Below, in pieces: positions 9,467-18,369 of a stretch of 64,000 nt of DNA (position 1 is the first letter of the stretch; every line of letters begins with the position of its first letter). The notes beneath the pieces were generated by a model. The model had not been told where the DNA came from, ran no database searches, and saw only the letters and a program-made list of their open reading frames with translations. Source of the stretch: Acidovorax sp. sif1233 (lineage in GTDB: Bacteria > Pseudomonadota > Gammaproteobacteria > Burkholderiales > Burkholderiaceae_C). The stretch lies in contig NZ_JAHUWZ010000003.1 of assembly GCF_019218755.1 (NCBI RefSeq), forward strand, positions 310,001 through 374,000, read 5' to 3'. The position numbers were made by a program, and so were the translations under genes.

Positions 9467-9553
9467 GGACCAGTCGGCACCCCGTAGCCGATAAAATCAG
9501 GGGTTTGGCTGAACCCAGCCCCAAAATTTCACGCCCCCGCACCGACGGCACCT

Positions 9554-11098
9554 ATGTCAGACCAAAACCACGCCCCCGCTCCCCAGGACGAAAACCAGCT
9601 CATCGCCGAGCGCCGCGAAAAGCTCCGCGCTCTGCGCGAGGCCCAGGCCAACGGCGGTGGTGTTGCCTTCCCCAACAACTTCAAGCCCGGCCACAAGGCC
9701 GCCCAGTTGCACCTGGAGCACAGCGCTGCCACGAACGAGGCCCTGGAAGCCACGCCGGTGAACGTCTCGGTGGCCGGCCGCATGATGCTCAAGCGCGTCA
9801 TGGGCAAGGCCAGTTTTGCCACGGTGCAGGATGGTTCGCTGGGCGACGTGGGCGGGCGCATCCAGCTTTACGTGACCCGCGACGCCGTGGGCGAAGAGCT
9901 GTATGCCGCCTTCAAGCACTGGGACCTGGGCGACATCGTGGGCGCCGAAGGCACGCTCATGAAGACCAAGACGGGCGAGCTGTCGGTCAAGGTGACCGGC
10001 CTGCGCCTCTTGACCAAGAGCCTGCGCCCCCTGCCCGACAAGTTCCACGGCATGGCCGATCAGGAGCAGAAGTACCGCCAGCGCTATGTGGACCTGATCA
10101 CCGACGAGCAGGCCCGCAAGCGCTTCATGGCGCGCAGCAAGGCGGTGAGCGGCCTGCGCGAGTTCATGGTGGGCCACGGCTTCCTTGAAGTCGAAACGCC
10201 CATGCTGCACCCCATCCCGGGCGGCGCCAATGCCAAGCCGTTCGTCACGCACCACAACGCGCTGGAGCAGGAGATGTACCTGCGCATCGCGCCCGAGCTG
10301 TACCTGAAGCGCCTGATCGTGGGCGGTTTCGAGCGGGTATTCGAGATCAACCGCAGCTACCGCAACGAGGGCATCTCGGTGCGCCACAACCCCGAGTTCA
10401 CCATGATGGAGTTCTACGCGGCGTACTGGAACTACCTGGACCTGATGGACTTCACCGAGACGCTGATCCGCGAAGTGGCGCTCAAGGCCACGGGCTCGCT
10501 GCAAATGACCTACCAGGGCCGCGCCGTGGACCTGACGCAGCCGTTCGCGCGCCTGACCATCCGCGAAGCGATCTTCCAGTACACCGAAGCCGGCGCCCAC
10601 GTGGACGATGCCGCGTGGCTGGTCAGCGCGCTCAAGAAGCTGGGCATGACCGAGGAGAAGGACAAGCTCTCGGCACGCACGCTGGCCAGCCTGCAGGTGC
10701 TGTATTTCGAAGAAACGGTGGAAGACAAGCTCTGGCAGCCGACGTTCATCATGGAGCACCCGACCGAGATCTCGCCACTGGCACGCGCCAACGATGCCCG
10801 CCCCGAGGTCACCGAGCGTTTCGAGCTGTACATCACGGGCCGCGAGTTCGGCAACGGCTTCAGCGAGCTGAACGATGCCGAAGACCAGGCCGCGCGTTTC
10901 CATGCCCAGGTGGCCGCCAAGGACAGCGGCGACGACGAGGCCATGTTCTACGACCATGACTTCGTGCGGGCGCTGGAATACGGCATGCCCCCCACGGGGG
11001 GTTGCGGCATCGGCATCGACCGCCTCATGATGCTGCTGACCGACAGCCCCAGCATCCGCGACGTGATTCTTTTCCCAGCGCTGCGCCGGGAGTCCTGA
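9554..11098 (+). CDS. lysS: Lysyl-tRNA synthetase, class II
   Basis: Charges tRNA-Lys with lysine. The 514-residue protein has the N-terminal OB-fold anticodon-binding domain (about residues 75-165, with [21 protein letters not shown]) and a class II catalytic core. Motif 2 is visible as [18 protein letters not shown] near residues 275-292 and motif 3 as [15 protein letters not shown] near the C-terminus. Length and motifs match bacterial LysS. It has 87 bp upstream containing GATAAAAT, a possible -10, but no convincing -35, so it probably has its own promoter separate from the glycan cluster. Confidence 0.98.
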   Translation: MSDQNHAPAPQDENQLIAERREKLRALREAQANGGGVAFPNNFKPGHKAAQLHLEHSAATNEALEATPVNVSVAGRMMLKRVMGKASFATVQDGSLGDVGGRIQLYVTRDAVGEELYAAFKHWDLGDIVGAEGTLMKTKTGELSVKVTGLRLLTKSLRPLPDKFHGMADQEQKYRQRYVDLITDEQARKRFMARSKAVSGLREFMVGHGFLEVETPMLHPIPGGANAKPFVTHHNALEQEMYLRIAPELYLKRLIVGGFERVFEINRSYRNEGISVRHNPEFTMMEFYAAYWNYLDLMDFTETLIREVALKATGSLQMTYQGRAVDLTQPFARLTIREAIFQYTEAGAHVDDAAWLVSALKKLGMTEEKDKLSARTLASLQVLYFEETVEDKLWQPTFIMEHPTEISPLARANDARPEVTERFELYITGREFGNGFSELNDAEDQAARFHAQVAAKDSGDDEAMFYDHDFVRALEYGMPPTGGCGIGIDRLMMLLTDSPSIRDVILFPALRRES

Positions 11099-11170
11099 GG
11101 CCGCATCCGCAGCGCCCGGCCGCCACGTCCGCCTGATCGCGCCGTTTCACAGGACACACCAGGAGCCACC

Positions 11171-12205
11171 GTGCCATTCATCTCCAGCACCGCCCCTTAT
11201 CCGGCCAACGCGCCACTGCCCGCGGGCGCAGGCTTTTCGGTGCTGGTGGTCGAGGACCAGGGCTCCGTGCGGGCCGCGCTGGTGGCCGAACTGCGGCGCG
11301 CGGGCGTGTCCGCCATCTTCGAGGCCCCGGAGGGCAGCGCGGCACTGCACCTGTTCAAGGCCCACCGGCCCGACCTGGTGCTGCTGGACATCAAGCTGCC
11401 CGGCAAGGATGGCTACTGGGTGGCGCAGCAGATGCGCGAGAGCGAGGCCGGCGACTGGACGCCCATCATCTTCCTGTCGGGCCTGGACAACGAGCTCGAC
11501 GTGTGGCGCGGCATCGAAGTGGGGGGCGATGACTACCTGGTCAAGCCCGTGAGGCCCATCGTGCTGATGGCCAAGCTGCGGGCCATGCGGCGGCTGCTGG
11601 ACATGCGCCGCAGGCTCGTGTCGGTGTCGGCCGAGCTGCACCTGGCCAACCAGCGCCTCAACGAAATGGTCGAGGTCGACGCACTCACCGGCCTGGTCAA
11701 CCGCCGCGGCTTCGACCGCATCCTGCACAACGAGATCCTGGCCGCACGCCGCGATGCCACGCCGCTCACGCTGATGCTGTGCGACCTGGACCACTTCAAG
11801 CTGTTCAACGATGCCAGCGGGCATGTGCAGGGCGATGCCTGCCTGAAAGAGGTGGGCCGCCTGCTGCGCGAGGTCTGCGTGCGCCCCAGGGATGTGGCTT
11901 CGCGCTATGGCGGCGAGGAATTCGCCCTCATCCTGCCAAACACGCCGCGCTCGGGCGCGATGACCTTTGCAAGGGCATTGGCGCAGCTGCTCAAGGTCCG
12001 CGCCATACCGCATGCGGATTCGCCACTGGGCAGCATCCTGACACTGTCGGGTGGCATCACCACCTGCGTGCCCGACGACAGCACCAATGCCGAAAGCATG
12101 ATCATGCGGGCCGACCAGGCCCTGTATGCCGCCAAGGCCCAGGGCCGCAACCGCTTCTTCAGCTTTGAAATGCAGATGGACACCGTGGAGCAATTGCGCA
12201 ATTGA
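11171..12205 (+). CDS. Response regulator with GGDEF diguanylate cyclase output
   Basis: Makes cyclic-di-GMP under control of a phosphorelay. The receiver domain lies at about residues 24-145 with the phosphoacceptor in LLDIKLPGKDG and the conserved Lys in DDYLVKPVRP. A coiled linker leads to the GGDEF domain (about 175-335), whose active site reads YGGEEF, so it should be catalytically competent. RPRD lies five residues before GGEEF, the position of the RxxD product-inhibition I-site. The start is GTG at 11171 with an AGGAG ribosome-binding site just upstream. No histidine kinase is adjacent. It overlaps the MscS start. Confidence 0.93.
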   Translation: MPFISSTAPYPANAPLPAGAGFSVLVVEDQGSVRAALVAELRRAGVSAIFEAPEGSAALHLFKAHRPDLVLLDIKLPGKDGYWVAQQMRESEAGDWTPIIFLSGLDNELDVWRGIEVGGDDYLVKPVRPIVLMAKLRAMRRLLDMRRRLVSVSAELHLANQRLNEMVEVDALTGLVNRRGFDRILHNEILAARRDATPLTLMLCDLDHFKLFNDASGHVQGDACLKEVGRLLREVCVRPRDVASRYGGEEFALILPNTPRSGAMTFARALAQLLKVRAIPHADSPLGSILTLSGGITTCVPDDSTNAESMIMRADQALYAAKAQGRNRFFSFEMQMDTVEQLRN

Positions 12206-12924
12206 GTTTCTTTTCCGCCTTCTCGTTCGACGCCACCGAGCGCAGCGCGCGCACCGCCGTTTCGCGCATGCAAATCCTGAAGGCCCGCCTGCCCGACTGG
12301 GTGCAGGACTGGCTGGAGGTCATCATCCCCGGCACGCAGATCCTGCTGATCCTGTTTGTCGCCTGGCTGCTGCAGCGCATGCTGCGCCGCATCGTGCGCC
12401 GCGCCAGTGCGCACTACCAGGTGCCCGACGAGCTGGTCGTGCCCATGAATGGGCTCATCCGCTGGTTCATCGTGGCGGGCGCCCTGCTGCTGGTGCTCGA
12501 GCGCATGGGAGTGTCCGCCACCGTGCTCTGGACGGCATTCACGGGCTTCGCCACGGTGGGCGCCGTGGCGTTCTTTGCCGCGTGGAGCGTGCTCTCCAAC
12601 CTGTTCTGCGCGCTGCTCATCTTCACGGTACGGCCCTTTCGCATCGGCGACTACATCGAGGTGCTGGACACCGCGGAGAAACCGGGCGCCAAGGGCCGGG
12701 TGGTGGACATCAACCTGCTGTACACCACGCTGGAGGACCATGGCGCAGCAGCGGGCCAGGTGGCATGGCTGCAGATTCCGAATGCGTTGGTGTTTCAGCG
12801 GGTGGTGCGCAGATTCCAGGGGGTGCCACCGCCGCCCGCGCCCCCCGCCAGCGCTGCGCATGCCGCGGAAAGTGCGCCGGCGGCCCCGCCACCGGTCACG
12901 CCCGGGCCTTTCAACACGCCATAG
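12202..12924 (+). CDS. Short MscS-family mechanosensitive channel
   Basis: Small-conductance mechanosensitive channel of the inner membrane. Hydrophobic segments lie at about residues 42-64 and 82-103; the pore helix TM3 and beta domain follow: GFATVGAVAFFAAWSVLSN, LFTVRPFRIGDYIEV-type sequence near 140-153, then KGRVVDINLLYTTLED. The protein stops about 50 residues after the IPNALV motif in a Pro/Ala-rich tail, so the C-terminal alpha/beta cage domain of MscS seems to be missing. The start is probably TTG at 12202, overlapping the upstream stop; ATG at 12268 is the alternative and would trim 22 residues. The stop codon lies 3 bp before an AACC tandem repeat. Confidence 0.85.
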   Translation: MSFFSAFSFDATERSARTAVSRMQILKARLPDWVQDWLEVIIPGTQILLILFVAWLLQRMLRRIVRRASAHYQVPDELVVPMNGLIRWFIVAGALLLVLERMGVSATVLWTAFTGFATVGAVAFFAAWSVLSNLFCALLIFTVRPFRIGDYIEVLDTAEKPGAKGRVVDINLLYTTLEDHGAAAGQVAWLQIPNALVFQRVVRRFQGVPPPPAPPASAAHAAESAPAAPPPVTPGPFNTP

Positions 12925-12927
12925 CGC

Positions 12928-12963
12928 AACCAACCAACCAACCAACCAACCAACCAACCAACC
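12928..12963. repeat. Tandem tetranucleotide repeat, (AACC)9
   Basis: Nine perfect head-to-tail copies of AACC occupy 36 bp directly after the mscS stop codon and 50 bp before the nagZ stop, so it lies between convergent genes. Such runs change length by slipped-strand mispairing. Because it is outside both reading frames, length changes would alter only 3' untranslated RNA of either gene. Confidence 0.97.
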
Positions 12964-13012
12964 GGGCGCGGCACGGCCCTGCGCCAGGCCGCGCGCAAGC
13001 GGTTGCTCTGCG

Positions 13013-14113
13013 TCAGGGCAGCAGGTCGAGCGCCTGCAGGTAGGCGGGCTGGTACATCAGCTCGTCCCACGCCTGGGGCAAGGTTTCGGGCAGCAGCGCC
13101 AGGCGGCGGGACTCGCTGTCCACGCTGGGCTGCCAGCGGCCCTGGGCGCGGGCCTGGTCCAGGCCGGCGATGAGTTCATCCACCGCGCGGCCATCGCCCA
13201 CGCTCTGGTTGCACAGCAGCACGAGGTCGCAGCCGGCCTGGAGCGCCGCCACGGCCGCATCGGTGTAGCCGACCACCTGGCCGTCCAGGCGGCGTGCGCC
13301 TTCCATGCTGAGGTCGTCGCTGAAGATCGCGCCATCAAAGCGCATCTGGCGGCGCAGGATGTCCTGCAGCCAGCGCTGGGAGAAGCCCGCGGGGCGGCTG
13401 TCGACCTTGGGGTAGATCACATGGGCCGGCATCACGCTGGTGAGCGTGCTGCTGAGCCAGGGGTACGGGGCTGCGTCGTCGGCCAGGATGGCCTTGAGGC
13501 TGCGCTTGTCCACGGGTACCTCGGTGTGGGAATCGGCCTTGACGAAGCCATGGCCGGGAAAGTGTTTGCCGCAATTGGCCATGCCGGCCTGCAGCAGACC
13601 ATGCATGAGGCTCTTGGCGAGCAGCGCCACCACGCGCGGGTCGCGGTGAAAGGCGCGGTCGCCGATCACACCGCTTTCACCCCAATCGAGGTCGAGCACG
13701 GGCGTGAAGCTGAAGTCCACACCGCAGGCGCGCAGCTCGGCGCCCAGCACATAGCCCGCCGCCGTGGCCGCATTGGTCGCACGCAGCGCGCCGCTGCCGG
13801 GCACGGCCCTGGCACCCTTGCCGTCGTCCATCCACATGTCGCCCAGCGCGCGCATCGGCGGCAGGTGCGTGAAGCCATCGGTGCGAAAGCGCTGCACGCG
13901 GCCGCCTTCGTGGTCCACGCAGATCAGCAGGTCGTCGCGCACGGCCTTGATGCTGCTCGTGAGCTGCAGCAGCTGCGCGCGGTTCTCCCAGTTGCGGGCA
14001 AACAGGATGATGCCGCCGGTCAGCGGGTGCGCGAGGCGGCGGCGGTCAGCGCTGGTCAGCTCTTTGCCAGCCACGTCGAGGATGAGGGGTGCGTGTTCGG
14101 TCATGGGTTTCAA
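13013..14113 (-). CDS. nagZ: Beta-N-acetylhexosaminidase (NagZ)
   Basis: Cytoplasmic glycoside hydrolase family 3 enzyme that removes GlcNAc from anhydromuropeptides during peptidoglycan recycling. The 366-residue single-domain form is usual for proteobacterial NagZ. Visible hallmarks: DHEGGRVQRF near residue 67, the catalytic-loop motif KHFPGHG near 188-194 with the His acid/base, and FSDDLSMEGA near 262-271, whose second Asp is the nucleophile. The start is ATG at 14113 or ATG at 14104 (MKPMTEH); both fit. It follows acpS on the same strand with 43 bp between, a gap occupied by a palindromic repeat. Confidence 0.96.
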   Translation of the reverse strand: MKPMTEHAPLILDVAGKELTSADRRRLAHPLTGGIILFARNWENRAQLLQLTSSIKAVRDDLLICVDHEGGRVQRFRTDGFTHLPPMRALGDMWMDDGKGARAVPGSGALRATNAATAAGYVLGAELRACGVDFSFTPVLDLDWGESGVIGDRAFHRDPRVVALLAKSLMHGLLQAGMANCGKHFPGHGFVKADSHTEVPVDKRSLKAILADDAAPYPWLSSTLTSVMPAHVIYPKVDSRPAGFSQRWLQDILRRQMRFDGAIFSDDLSMEGARRLDGQVVGYTDAAVAALQAGCDLVLLCNQSVGDGRAVDELIAGLDQARAQGRWQPSVDSESRRLALLPETLPQAWDELMYQPAYLQALDLLP

Positions 14114-14130
14114 GAATGATTTTGCTATGC

Positions 14131-14180
14131 AAATAATAGCTATCAGCGCTTGCCAATCAAGCGCTGGAGGCCGATTTTTC
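14131..14180 (+). repeat. Interspersed palindromic repeat, copy A
   Basis: Copy A of a dispersed element with shape ATAGCTnnnAGCGCTT, a 6-7 nt loop, AAGCGCTGGAGGCC, then a T run. Here AGCGCTT (14145-14151) pairs with AAGCGCT (14159-14165), followed by GGAGGCC and five Ts. It lies between acpS and nagZ and extends into the acpS 3' end: the acpS stop at 14157-14159 falls in the loop. Confidence 0.9.
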
Positions 14181-14573
14181 TTCAGCCCTCTCGACCACGC
14201 AGAAACTGGCGGCGTAGTCGGTCTCGTCGGTCACGCTCAGGTGCGCCTGCAGCCCCCGGACCTCGAACCATTCCTTGAGCGCGCCGTGCAGCACGATGAC
14301 TGGCTGGCCGGATGGCAGCTTGGCGACCTCGCAGTGGCGCCAGGTCATGGGCATGCGCATGCCCAGGCCAATGGCTTTGCTGAAGGCTTCCTTGGCGGAA
14401 AAGCGCGTGGCCAGGTAGCGCAGGCCCCGGTCGGGCCAGCGGCTGCTCCTCTCGCGCCAGGTGGCCAGTTCGCCGTCGGCCAGCACCTTCTGGGCAAAGC
14501 GTTCGCCGTGGCGCTCCAGGCTGGCCGCGATGCGGCGCACGTCGCAGATGTCGGTGCCGATGCCGTAGATCAT
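14157..14573 (-). CDS. acpS: Holo-[acyl-carrier-protein] synthase
   Basis: Transfers 4'-phosphopantetheine from CoA to the Ser of apo-ACP, activating the AcpP encoded about 13 kb away in this window. The 138-residue protein starts [15 protein letters not shown] with the conserved metal-binding Asp, and has [14 protein letters not shown] near residues 60-73 with the second metal ligand Glu and the catalytic Lys. The C-terminal seven or so residues (ending KSASSA) are encoded inside palindromic repeat copy A, so the natural tail may have been altered by insertion of that element. It lies downstream of pdxJ, the usual bacterial order. Confidence 0.96.
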   Translation of the reverse strand: MIYGIGTDICDVRRIAASLERHGERFAQKVLADGELATWRERSSRWPDRGLRYLATRFSAKEAFSKAIGLGMRMPMTWRHCEVAKLPSGQPVIVLHGALKEWFEVRGLQAHLSVTDETDYAASFCVVERAEEKSASSA

Positions 14574-14590
14574 GGTCTTTTTTTTGAGTC

Positions 14591-14639
14591 AAATCAGCCG
14601 CCAGCGCTTATTCATCAAGCGCAAGCAGCTATCAAATCA
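14591..14639 (-). repeat. Interspersed palindromic repeat, copy B
   Basis: Copy B, in minus orientation. On the minus strand it reads ATAGCTGCTTGCGCTTG, a short loop, then AATAAGCGCTGGCGGC. It fills the gap between pdxJ and acpS; the pdxJ TGA (14637-14639) is at its edge. Confidence 0.88.
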
Positions 14640-15425
14640 GGAGTTATCTGCCTGTGCCGCAAAACCCGACCGGATGCAGCCCAGGTAGGCCAACACCGTG
14701 GCGGCGTAGCCCAGCTCCAGCGCGTCGGCGATCAGTGCATGCCCAATCGAGACCTCCAGCACGCCGGGCACGCCGCGCACGAAGGCGGTGAGGTTGTCGC
14801 GGTTGAGGTCGTGGCCCGCATTCACGCCCAGGCCCGCATCCAGCGCGGCCTGGGCGGCCGCGGCGTAGCGTTTTAGCTCAACCTCCTGCTGCGGGGTGCC
14901 CCAGGCGGCGGCATAGGGCTCGGTGTACAGCTCCACCCGGTCGGCGCCCACCGCCCTGGCGGCGGCCATCTGCTCCGGCACCGGGTCCATGAACAGGCTC
15001 ACGCGCACACCCAGTGCCTTGCACTCGGCGATCAGAGGCGCCAGGCGCCCGGCATCCTGCGGAAAGCTCCAGCCGTGGTCGCTGGTGAACTGGTCTTCGC
15101 TGTCGGGCACGAAGGTCGCCTGGTGGGGGCGCACCTGGCGGATGAAGTCCATCAGGTTCTGCGACGGGTTGCCTTCGATGTTGTATTCGCGATCAGGCCA
15201 GGCCTTCATCAAGGCGGCCAGCTCGAACACGTCCTGGCCGCGGATGTGCCGCTCGTCGGGCCGGGGATGCACGGTGATGCCCTGCGCGCCCGCCCGCAGG
15301 CACAGCTCGGCCGCGCGCGTGACGCTCGGAATGCCCAGGTGGCGCGTGTTGCGCACCAGGGCGACCTTGTTGACGTTGACCGACAGGGCGGTGGTCGGGT
15401 GCGAGGGGCGGTGTGGCTGGTTCAT
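14637..15425 (-). CDS. pdxJ: Pyridoxine 5'-phosphate synthase
   Basis: Condenses 1-deoxyxylulose 5-phosphate with 3-amino-2-oxopropyl phosphate in the last ring-forming step of vitamin B6 synthesis. At 262 residues it is a standard TIM-barrel PdxJ. Family motifs: [16 protein letters not shown] near residue 15 (phosphate binding), [13 protein letters not shown] near 50-62 with the catalytic His, EGNPS near 82, and [11 protein letters not shown] near 205-215. The ATG at 15425 overlaps the recO stop as ATGA, so the two are translationally coupled. The end of the gene abuts palindromic repeat copy B. Confidence 0.97.
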   Translation of the reverse strand: MNQPHRPSHPTTALSVNVNKVALVRNTRHLGIPSVTRAAELCLRAGAQGITVHPRPDERHIRGQDVFELAALMKAWPDREYNIEGNPSQNLMDFIRQVRPHQATFVPDSEDQFTSDHGWSFPQDAGRLAPLIAECKALGVRVSLFMDPVPEQMAAARAVGADRVELYTEPYAAAWGTPQQEVELKRYAAAAQAALDAGLGVNAGHDLNRDNLTAFVRGVPGVLEVSIGHALIADALELGYAATVLAYLGCIRSGFAAQADNS

Positions 15426-16186
15426 AGGGCCTGCAGGTCGATCATGAGCTGGCGGGTGCGCAGCGTCGGGCTGCCGCAATGGTATTGCAGCAGGGCACGC
15501 AGCTGGGGCTTGAGTTCGGCCGAGACGGCAACGCAGGCCCGCAGTGTGGCGGTATAGCTGGCGGCATCGTCCAGCGCCCGCTGCAATGCCTGCCACTGGC
15601 TGCCCGGCAGCCCGCCCCGCTCGACCGCCGAGGCAGCGCGCAGGCCTCCTTCGGGGACCAGCGTGTAGCGCGTGCCGGCCTGCAGGGGGGCCAGGGTCAT
15701 GGTCTGGACGTCGAGGCTGGGCAACAGGCCGATCTCGCGCAGCAGCAGCAGTTCGAAACTGCGCAGCACGGGCTCCAGGGCGTCGCCATGCTCGCTGGCC
15801 AGCACCCGCACCACGCCCGCGTAGGCGTCGAACAGCGCGGCGTGCGGGTCCGCGCGGGCCAGCAGGCGCAGCAGCAGTTCGTTGAGGTACAGGCCCGACA
15901 GCAGGGCGTCGCCCGTGGGCATCACGTGGCCGCCCACCCACTCGGCGCCCTTGAGCGCGTGGATGTCCGCGTCGCCATTGCCGGCCAGGGTGTAGGTCAG
16001 CAGCAGGGGCTGCAGCGGCAGCAGCACCGGTCGGAAGTTGGAGCTGGGCTTCTTCGCGCCCTTGGCCACCAGGGCGACGCGGCCGTAGTGGCGGCTGAAG
16101 ACCTCCAGGATCAGGCTGGACTCGCTCCAGTCGTAGCTGTGCAGCACGAAGGCAGGTTCATCGGAGATGCGCTTGGCGGCAGCCAC
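15422..16186 (-). CDS. recO: DNA repair protein RecO
   Basis: Recombination mediator that helps load RecA onto SSB-coated single-stranded DNA in the RecFOR pathway. 254 residues: an N-terminal OB fold beginning [31 protein letters not shown] sequence (shown here in part), with [13 protein letters not shown] near residues 38-50, then a helical C-terminal half. The zinc cysteines found in some RecO proteins are absent, as in many proteobacteria. Start is GTG at 16186. It lies between era and pdxJ in the conserved rnc-era-recO-pdxJ-acpS order, 94 bp after era. Confidence 0.95.
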   Translation of the reverse strand: MAAAKRISDEPAFVLHSYDWSESSLILEVFSRHYGRVALVAKGAKKPSSNFRPVLLPLQPLLLTYTLAGNGDADIHALKGAEWVGGHVMPTGDALLSGLYLNELLLRLLARADPHAALFDAYAGVVRVLASEHGDALEPVLRSFELLLLREIGLLPSLDVQTMTLAPLQAGTRYTLVPEGGLRAASAVERGGLPGSQWQALQRALDDAASYTATLRACVAVSAELKPQLRALLQYHCGSPTLRTRQLMIDLQAL

Positions 16187-16280
16187 GTGGGGGTCGCAGG
16201 GGTAGGCGTGAGGATGGAGTGTGGCGGCGGCTCAACCAACGCCGGCCACCCGGCGGGCAGCGGGCGCTGATGGCATGCAC

Positions 16281-17285
16281 TTACTCGTAGCCGAAGGAAC
16301 GCACCCGGGCTTCATCGTCAGCCCAGCCGGAGCGGACCTTGACCCACAGCTCCAGGAACACCTTGGCATCCATGAGCTTTTCCAGCTCCTGCCGCGCCTC
16401 GGTGCCGATGCGCTTGAGCCGCTCACCCTTGTCGCCGATGACCATCATCTTGTGGTTGTCCCGCTCCACCACGATGGTGGCGGCGATCTTGACCAGTCGC
16501 TTGTGCTGCTTGCTCGCCTCTTCCTCGAACTTGTCGATGACGACGGTGGAGGTGTAGGGCAGTTCATCCCCGGTGAAGCGGAACAGCTTTTCGCGCACGG
16601 TTTCGGAGGCCAGGAATTTCTCGCTGCGGTCGGTCAGTTCGTCCTCGCCGTACCACCAGCCCTGCTCGGGCAGGTATTTTTCGCAGATGCCGAAAAGGCG
16701 CTCGATGTCGCCCTTGTTCTTAGCCGACATGGGCACGAATTCGGTGAACGGATGGCGCTCCTGCATGCTCTTGAGCCAGGGCGCGATCTCCGCGCGGCGG
16801 TGCACCATGTCGAGCTTGTTCGCCACCAGGAGCGTGGGAATGCCGGGCTTGAACAGCGAGAGTACCTTGGCATCGGCCAGCGTGAAGTTGCCGGCCTCCA
16901 CCACGAACAGGATCAGGTCCACGTCGCCGATCGCCCCCATCACGGTCTTGTTCAGGGACTTGTTGAGCGCGGTGGCGTGGCGCGTCTGGAAGCCCGGCGT
17001 GTCCACGAAAATGAACTGCGTCTGCTCGCGGGTGCGGATGCCGGTGATGCGGTGGCGCGTGGTCTGCGCCTTGCGCGAGGTGATGCTGATCTTCTGCCCC
17101 ACCAGCGCATTGAGCAGCGTGGACTTGCCCACGTTGGGCTTGCCCACGATGGCGATCACGCCGCAGCGCTGGCCGGGGACGGCCGCGGGGGCGCCCGCCG
17201 CCGCGAGCATGGCCTCCAGGTCATTTTGCGCCCCTGCGCTTGCTGCACCTTCGTCACCAGCTACATCTTTGGTAGCATCATTCAT
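16281..17285 (-). CDS. era: GTPase Era
   Basis: Essential GTPase that binds the 3' end of 16S rRNA during 30S subunit maturation. 334 residues, including a roughly 35-residue Ala-rich N-terminal extension before the G domain. G motifs are clear: G1 [10 protein letters not shown]3 DTPGF, G4 NKLD. The C-terminal KH domain (about residues 240-320) contains [27 protein letters not shown] sequence with the GxxG-like loop. ATG at 17285 overlaps the rnc stop (ATGA), so RNase III and Era are coupled. Ends TAA at 16281. Confidence 0.97.
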   Translation of the reverse strand: MNDATKDVAGDEGAASAGAQNDLEAMLAAAGAPAAVPGQRCGVIAIVGKPNVGKSTLLNALVGQKISITSRKAQTTRHRITGIRTREQTQFIFVDTPGFQTRHATALNKSLNKTVMGAIGDVDLILFVVEAGNFTLADAKVLSLFKPGIPTLLVANKLDMVHRRAEIAPWLKSMQERHPFTEFVPMSAKNKGDIERLFGICEKYLPEQGWWYGEDELTDRSEKFLASETVREKLFRFTGDELPYTSTVVIDKFEEEASKQHKRLVKIAATIVVERDNHKMMVIGDKGERLKRIGTEARQELEKLMDAKVFLELWVKVRSGWADDEARVRSFGYE

Positions 17286-17965
17286 AGATTCTTTGCTTTC
17301 AATGTGGCCAGCATGGCCACCGCTGCGGCCTGCTCGCCGGCCCGGCGGGAGCCGCCGATGCCACGCTCGGTCAGGCCCAACTCGGGAATGTCGCATTCGA
17401 CATCGAAGGTCTGGCGGTGCGCCGCCCCGACCGTCGCCACCACGCGGTACTGCGGCAGCTTCATTTTGCGGCCCTGGAGCCACTCCTGCAACGCGGTTTT
17501 GGCATCCTTGGACGCCGCCTGCATCTGCGGGTTGATCTCGACACCCTGGAACAGGCGGTGCACCAGCGCCTCCGCGCTGCCATACCCCGCGTCAAGGTAC
17601 ACCGCGCCGATGAGCGCCTCCAGCGCATCGGCCAGGATGGACGGCCGCTGCTGGCCGCCGGATTTGGACTCCCCCTCCCCCAAACGCAGCACCTCGGAAA
17701 TCTTGAGGCCCAGCGCCAGCTGGTGCAGGGTGTCCTGCTTGACGAGGTTGGCACGGACACGGGACAAATCGCCTTCCGGCAAGGCCGACAATTGCCGATA
17801 GAGCAGGCTTGCGACCGCCAGATTCAACACGGAATCACCCAGAAACTCCAGCCGCTCGTTATGGTCGGCCGAAAAGCTGCGGTGCGTGGTGGCGCGCTGG
17901 AGAAGGGATGGATCGGAAAAAACATGCTGCAGGCGGGACTGCAGCGCTTGAAGGCCGGCGTGCAC
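17282..17965 (-). CDS. rnc: Ribonuclease III
   Basis: Double-strand-specific endoribonuclease that processes rRNA precursors and some mRNAs. 227 residues: RNase III domain with the signature [20 protein letters not shown] near residues 38-57 (Glu/Asp metal ligands), a second acidic site [15 protein letters not shown] near 108-122, then a double-stranded RNA-binding domain from about 155 to the end. The start is GTG at 17965, overlapping the stop of the DUF4845 gene by 1 nt. The lepB-DUF4845-rnc-era order is conserved in betaproteobacteria. Confidence 0.97.
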   Translation of the reverse strand: MHAGLQALQSRLQHVFSDPSLLQRATTHRSFSADHNERLEFLGDSVLNLAVASLLYRQLSALPEGDLSRVRANLVKQDTLHQLALGLKISEVLRLGEGESKSGGQQRPSILADALEALIGAVYLDAGYGSAEALVHRLFQGVEINPQMQAASKDAKTALQEWLQGRKMKLPQYRVVATVGAAHRQTFDVECDIPELGLTERGIGGSRRAGEQAAAVAMLATLKAKNL

Positions 17966-18330
17966 TAATTTGTGTGTCCTTCAAAGCGGTAGACAAGATA
18001 GGCCGGACCCGCCAGCGCGATTTCGCGGGAGTACTTGTAGGACACCACGACCTTGTCGCCACGCTTGCCCACCTCCAGGTCCTTGCCCTGGATGGAGGCA
18101 ATGTTGTCAATTGCCGCTGCGCGGTCAAACGCCGCCTGAACACCAGCCACGGAGCTTTCTACTTTGGCCTTTTCAACGGCTTTTTTAATGGCCACATATT
18201 CAAGAAAAATGGGGACCGACTGGCCGCCAATGGCGAAAACGGCCACAGCCAGGACACCAATGAAGACCAGACCAAAAAAAGACAATCCGCGCTGGCGCGA
18301 CCGGCTGGCCACGCGATGGACTTTCACCAT
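17965..18330 (-). CDS. DUF4845 single-span membrane protein
   Basis: 121-residue protein of the DUF4845 family, always found between lepB and rnc in betaproteobacteria and many gammaproteobacteria. A basic N-terminus (residues 1-15) leads to one transmembrane segment, [21 protein letters not shown] (about 16-37), then a small domain with the pattern [13 protein letters not shown] near 44-56 and [13 protein letters not shown] near 94-106. The overall layout resembles a type IV pilin-like or periplasmic membrane-anchored domain, but no function is established. Its position suggests a link to signal peptidase or membrane-protein maturation; that is inference. Confidence 0.88.
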   Translation of the reverse strand: MVKVHRVASRSRQRGLSFFGLVFIGVLAVAVFAIGGQSVPIFLEYVAIKKAVEKAKVESSVAGVQAAFDRAAAIDNIASIQGKDLEVGKRGDKVVVSYKYSREIALAGPAYLVYRFEGHTN

Positions 18331-18369
18331 GATGTATTCCCTCTCCTTGTTTGCCTTGACGGCCGTGGC

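Noticed and set aside
12928..12963. CRISPR or coding phase-variation tract
   Set aside because: Units of 4 bp with no spacers, and outside any reading frame.
12449..14119. Plus-strand frame running through the AACC repeat into nagZ antisense
   Set aside because: It starts inside mscS in another frame and is only open because AACC runs contain no stops; the rest mirrors nagZ.
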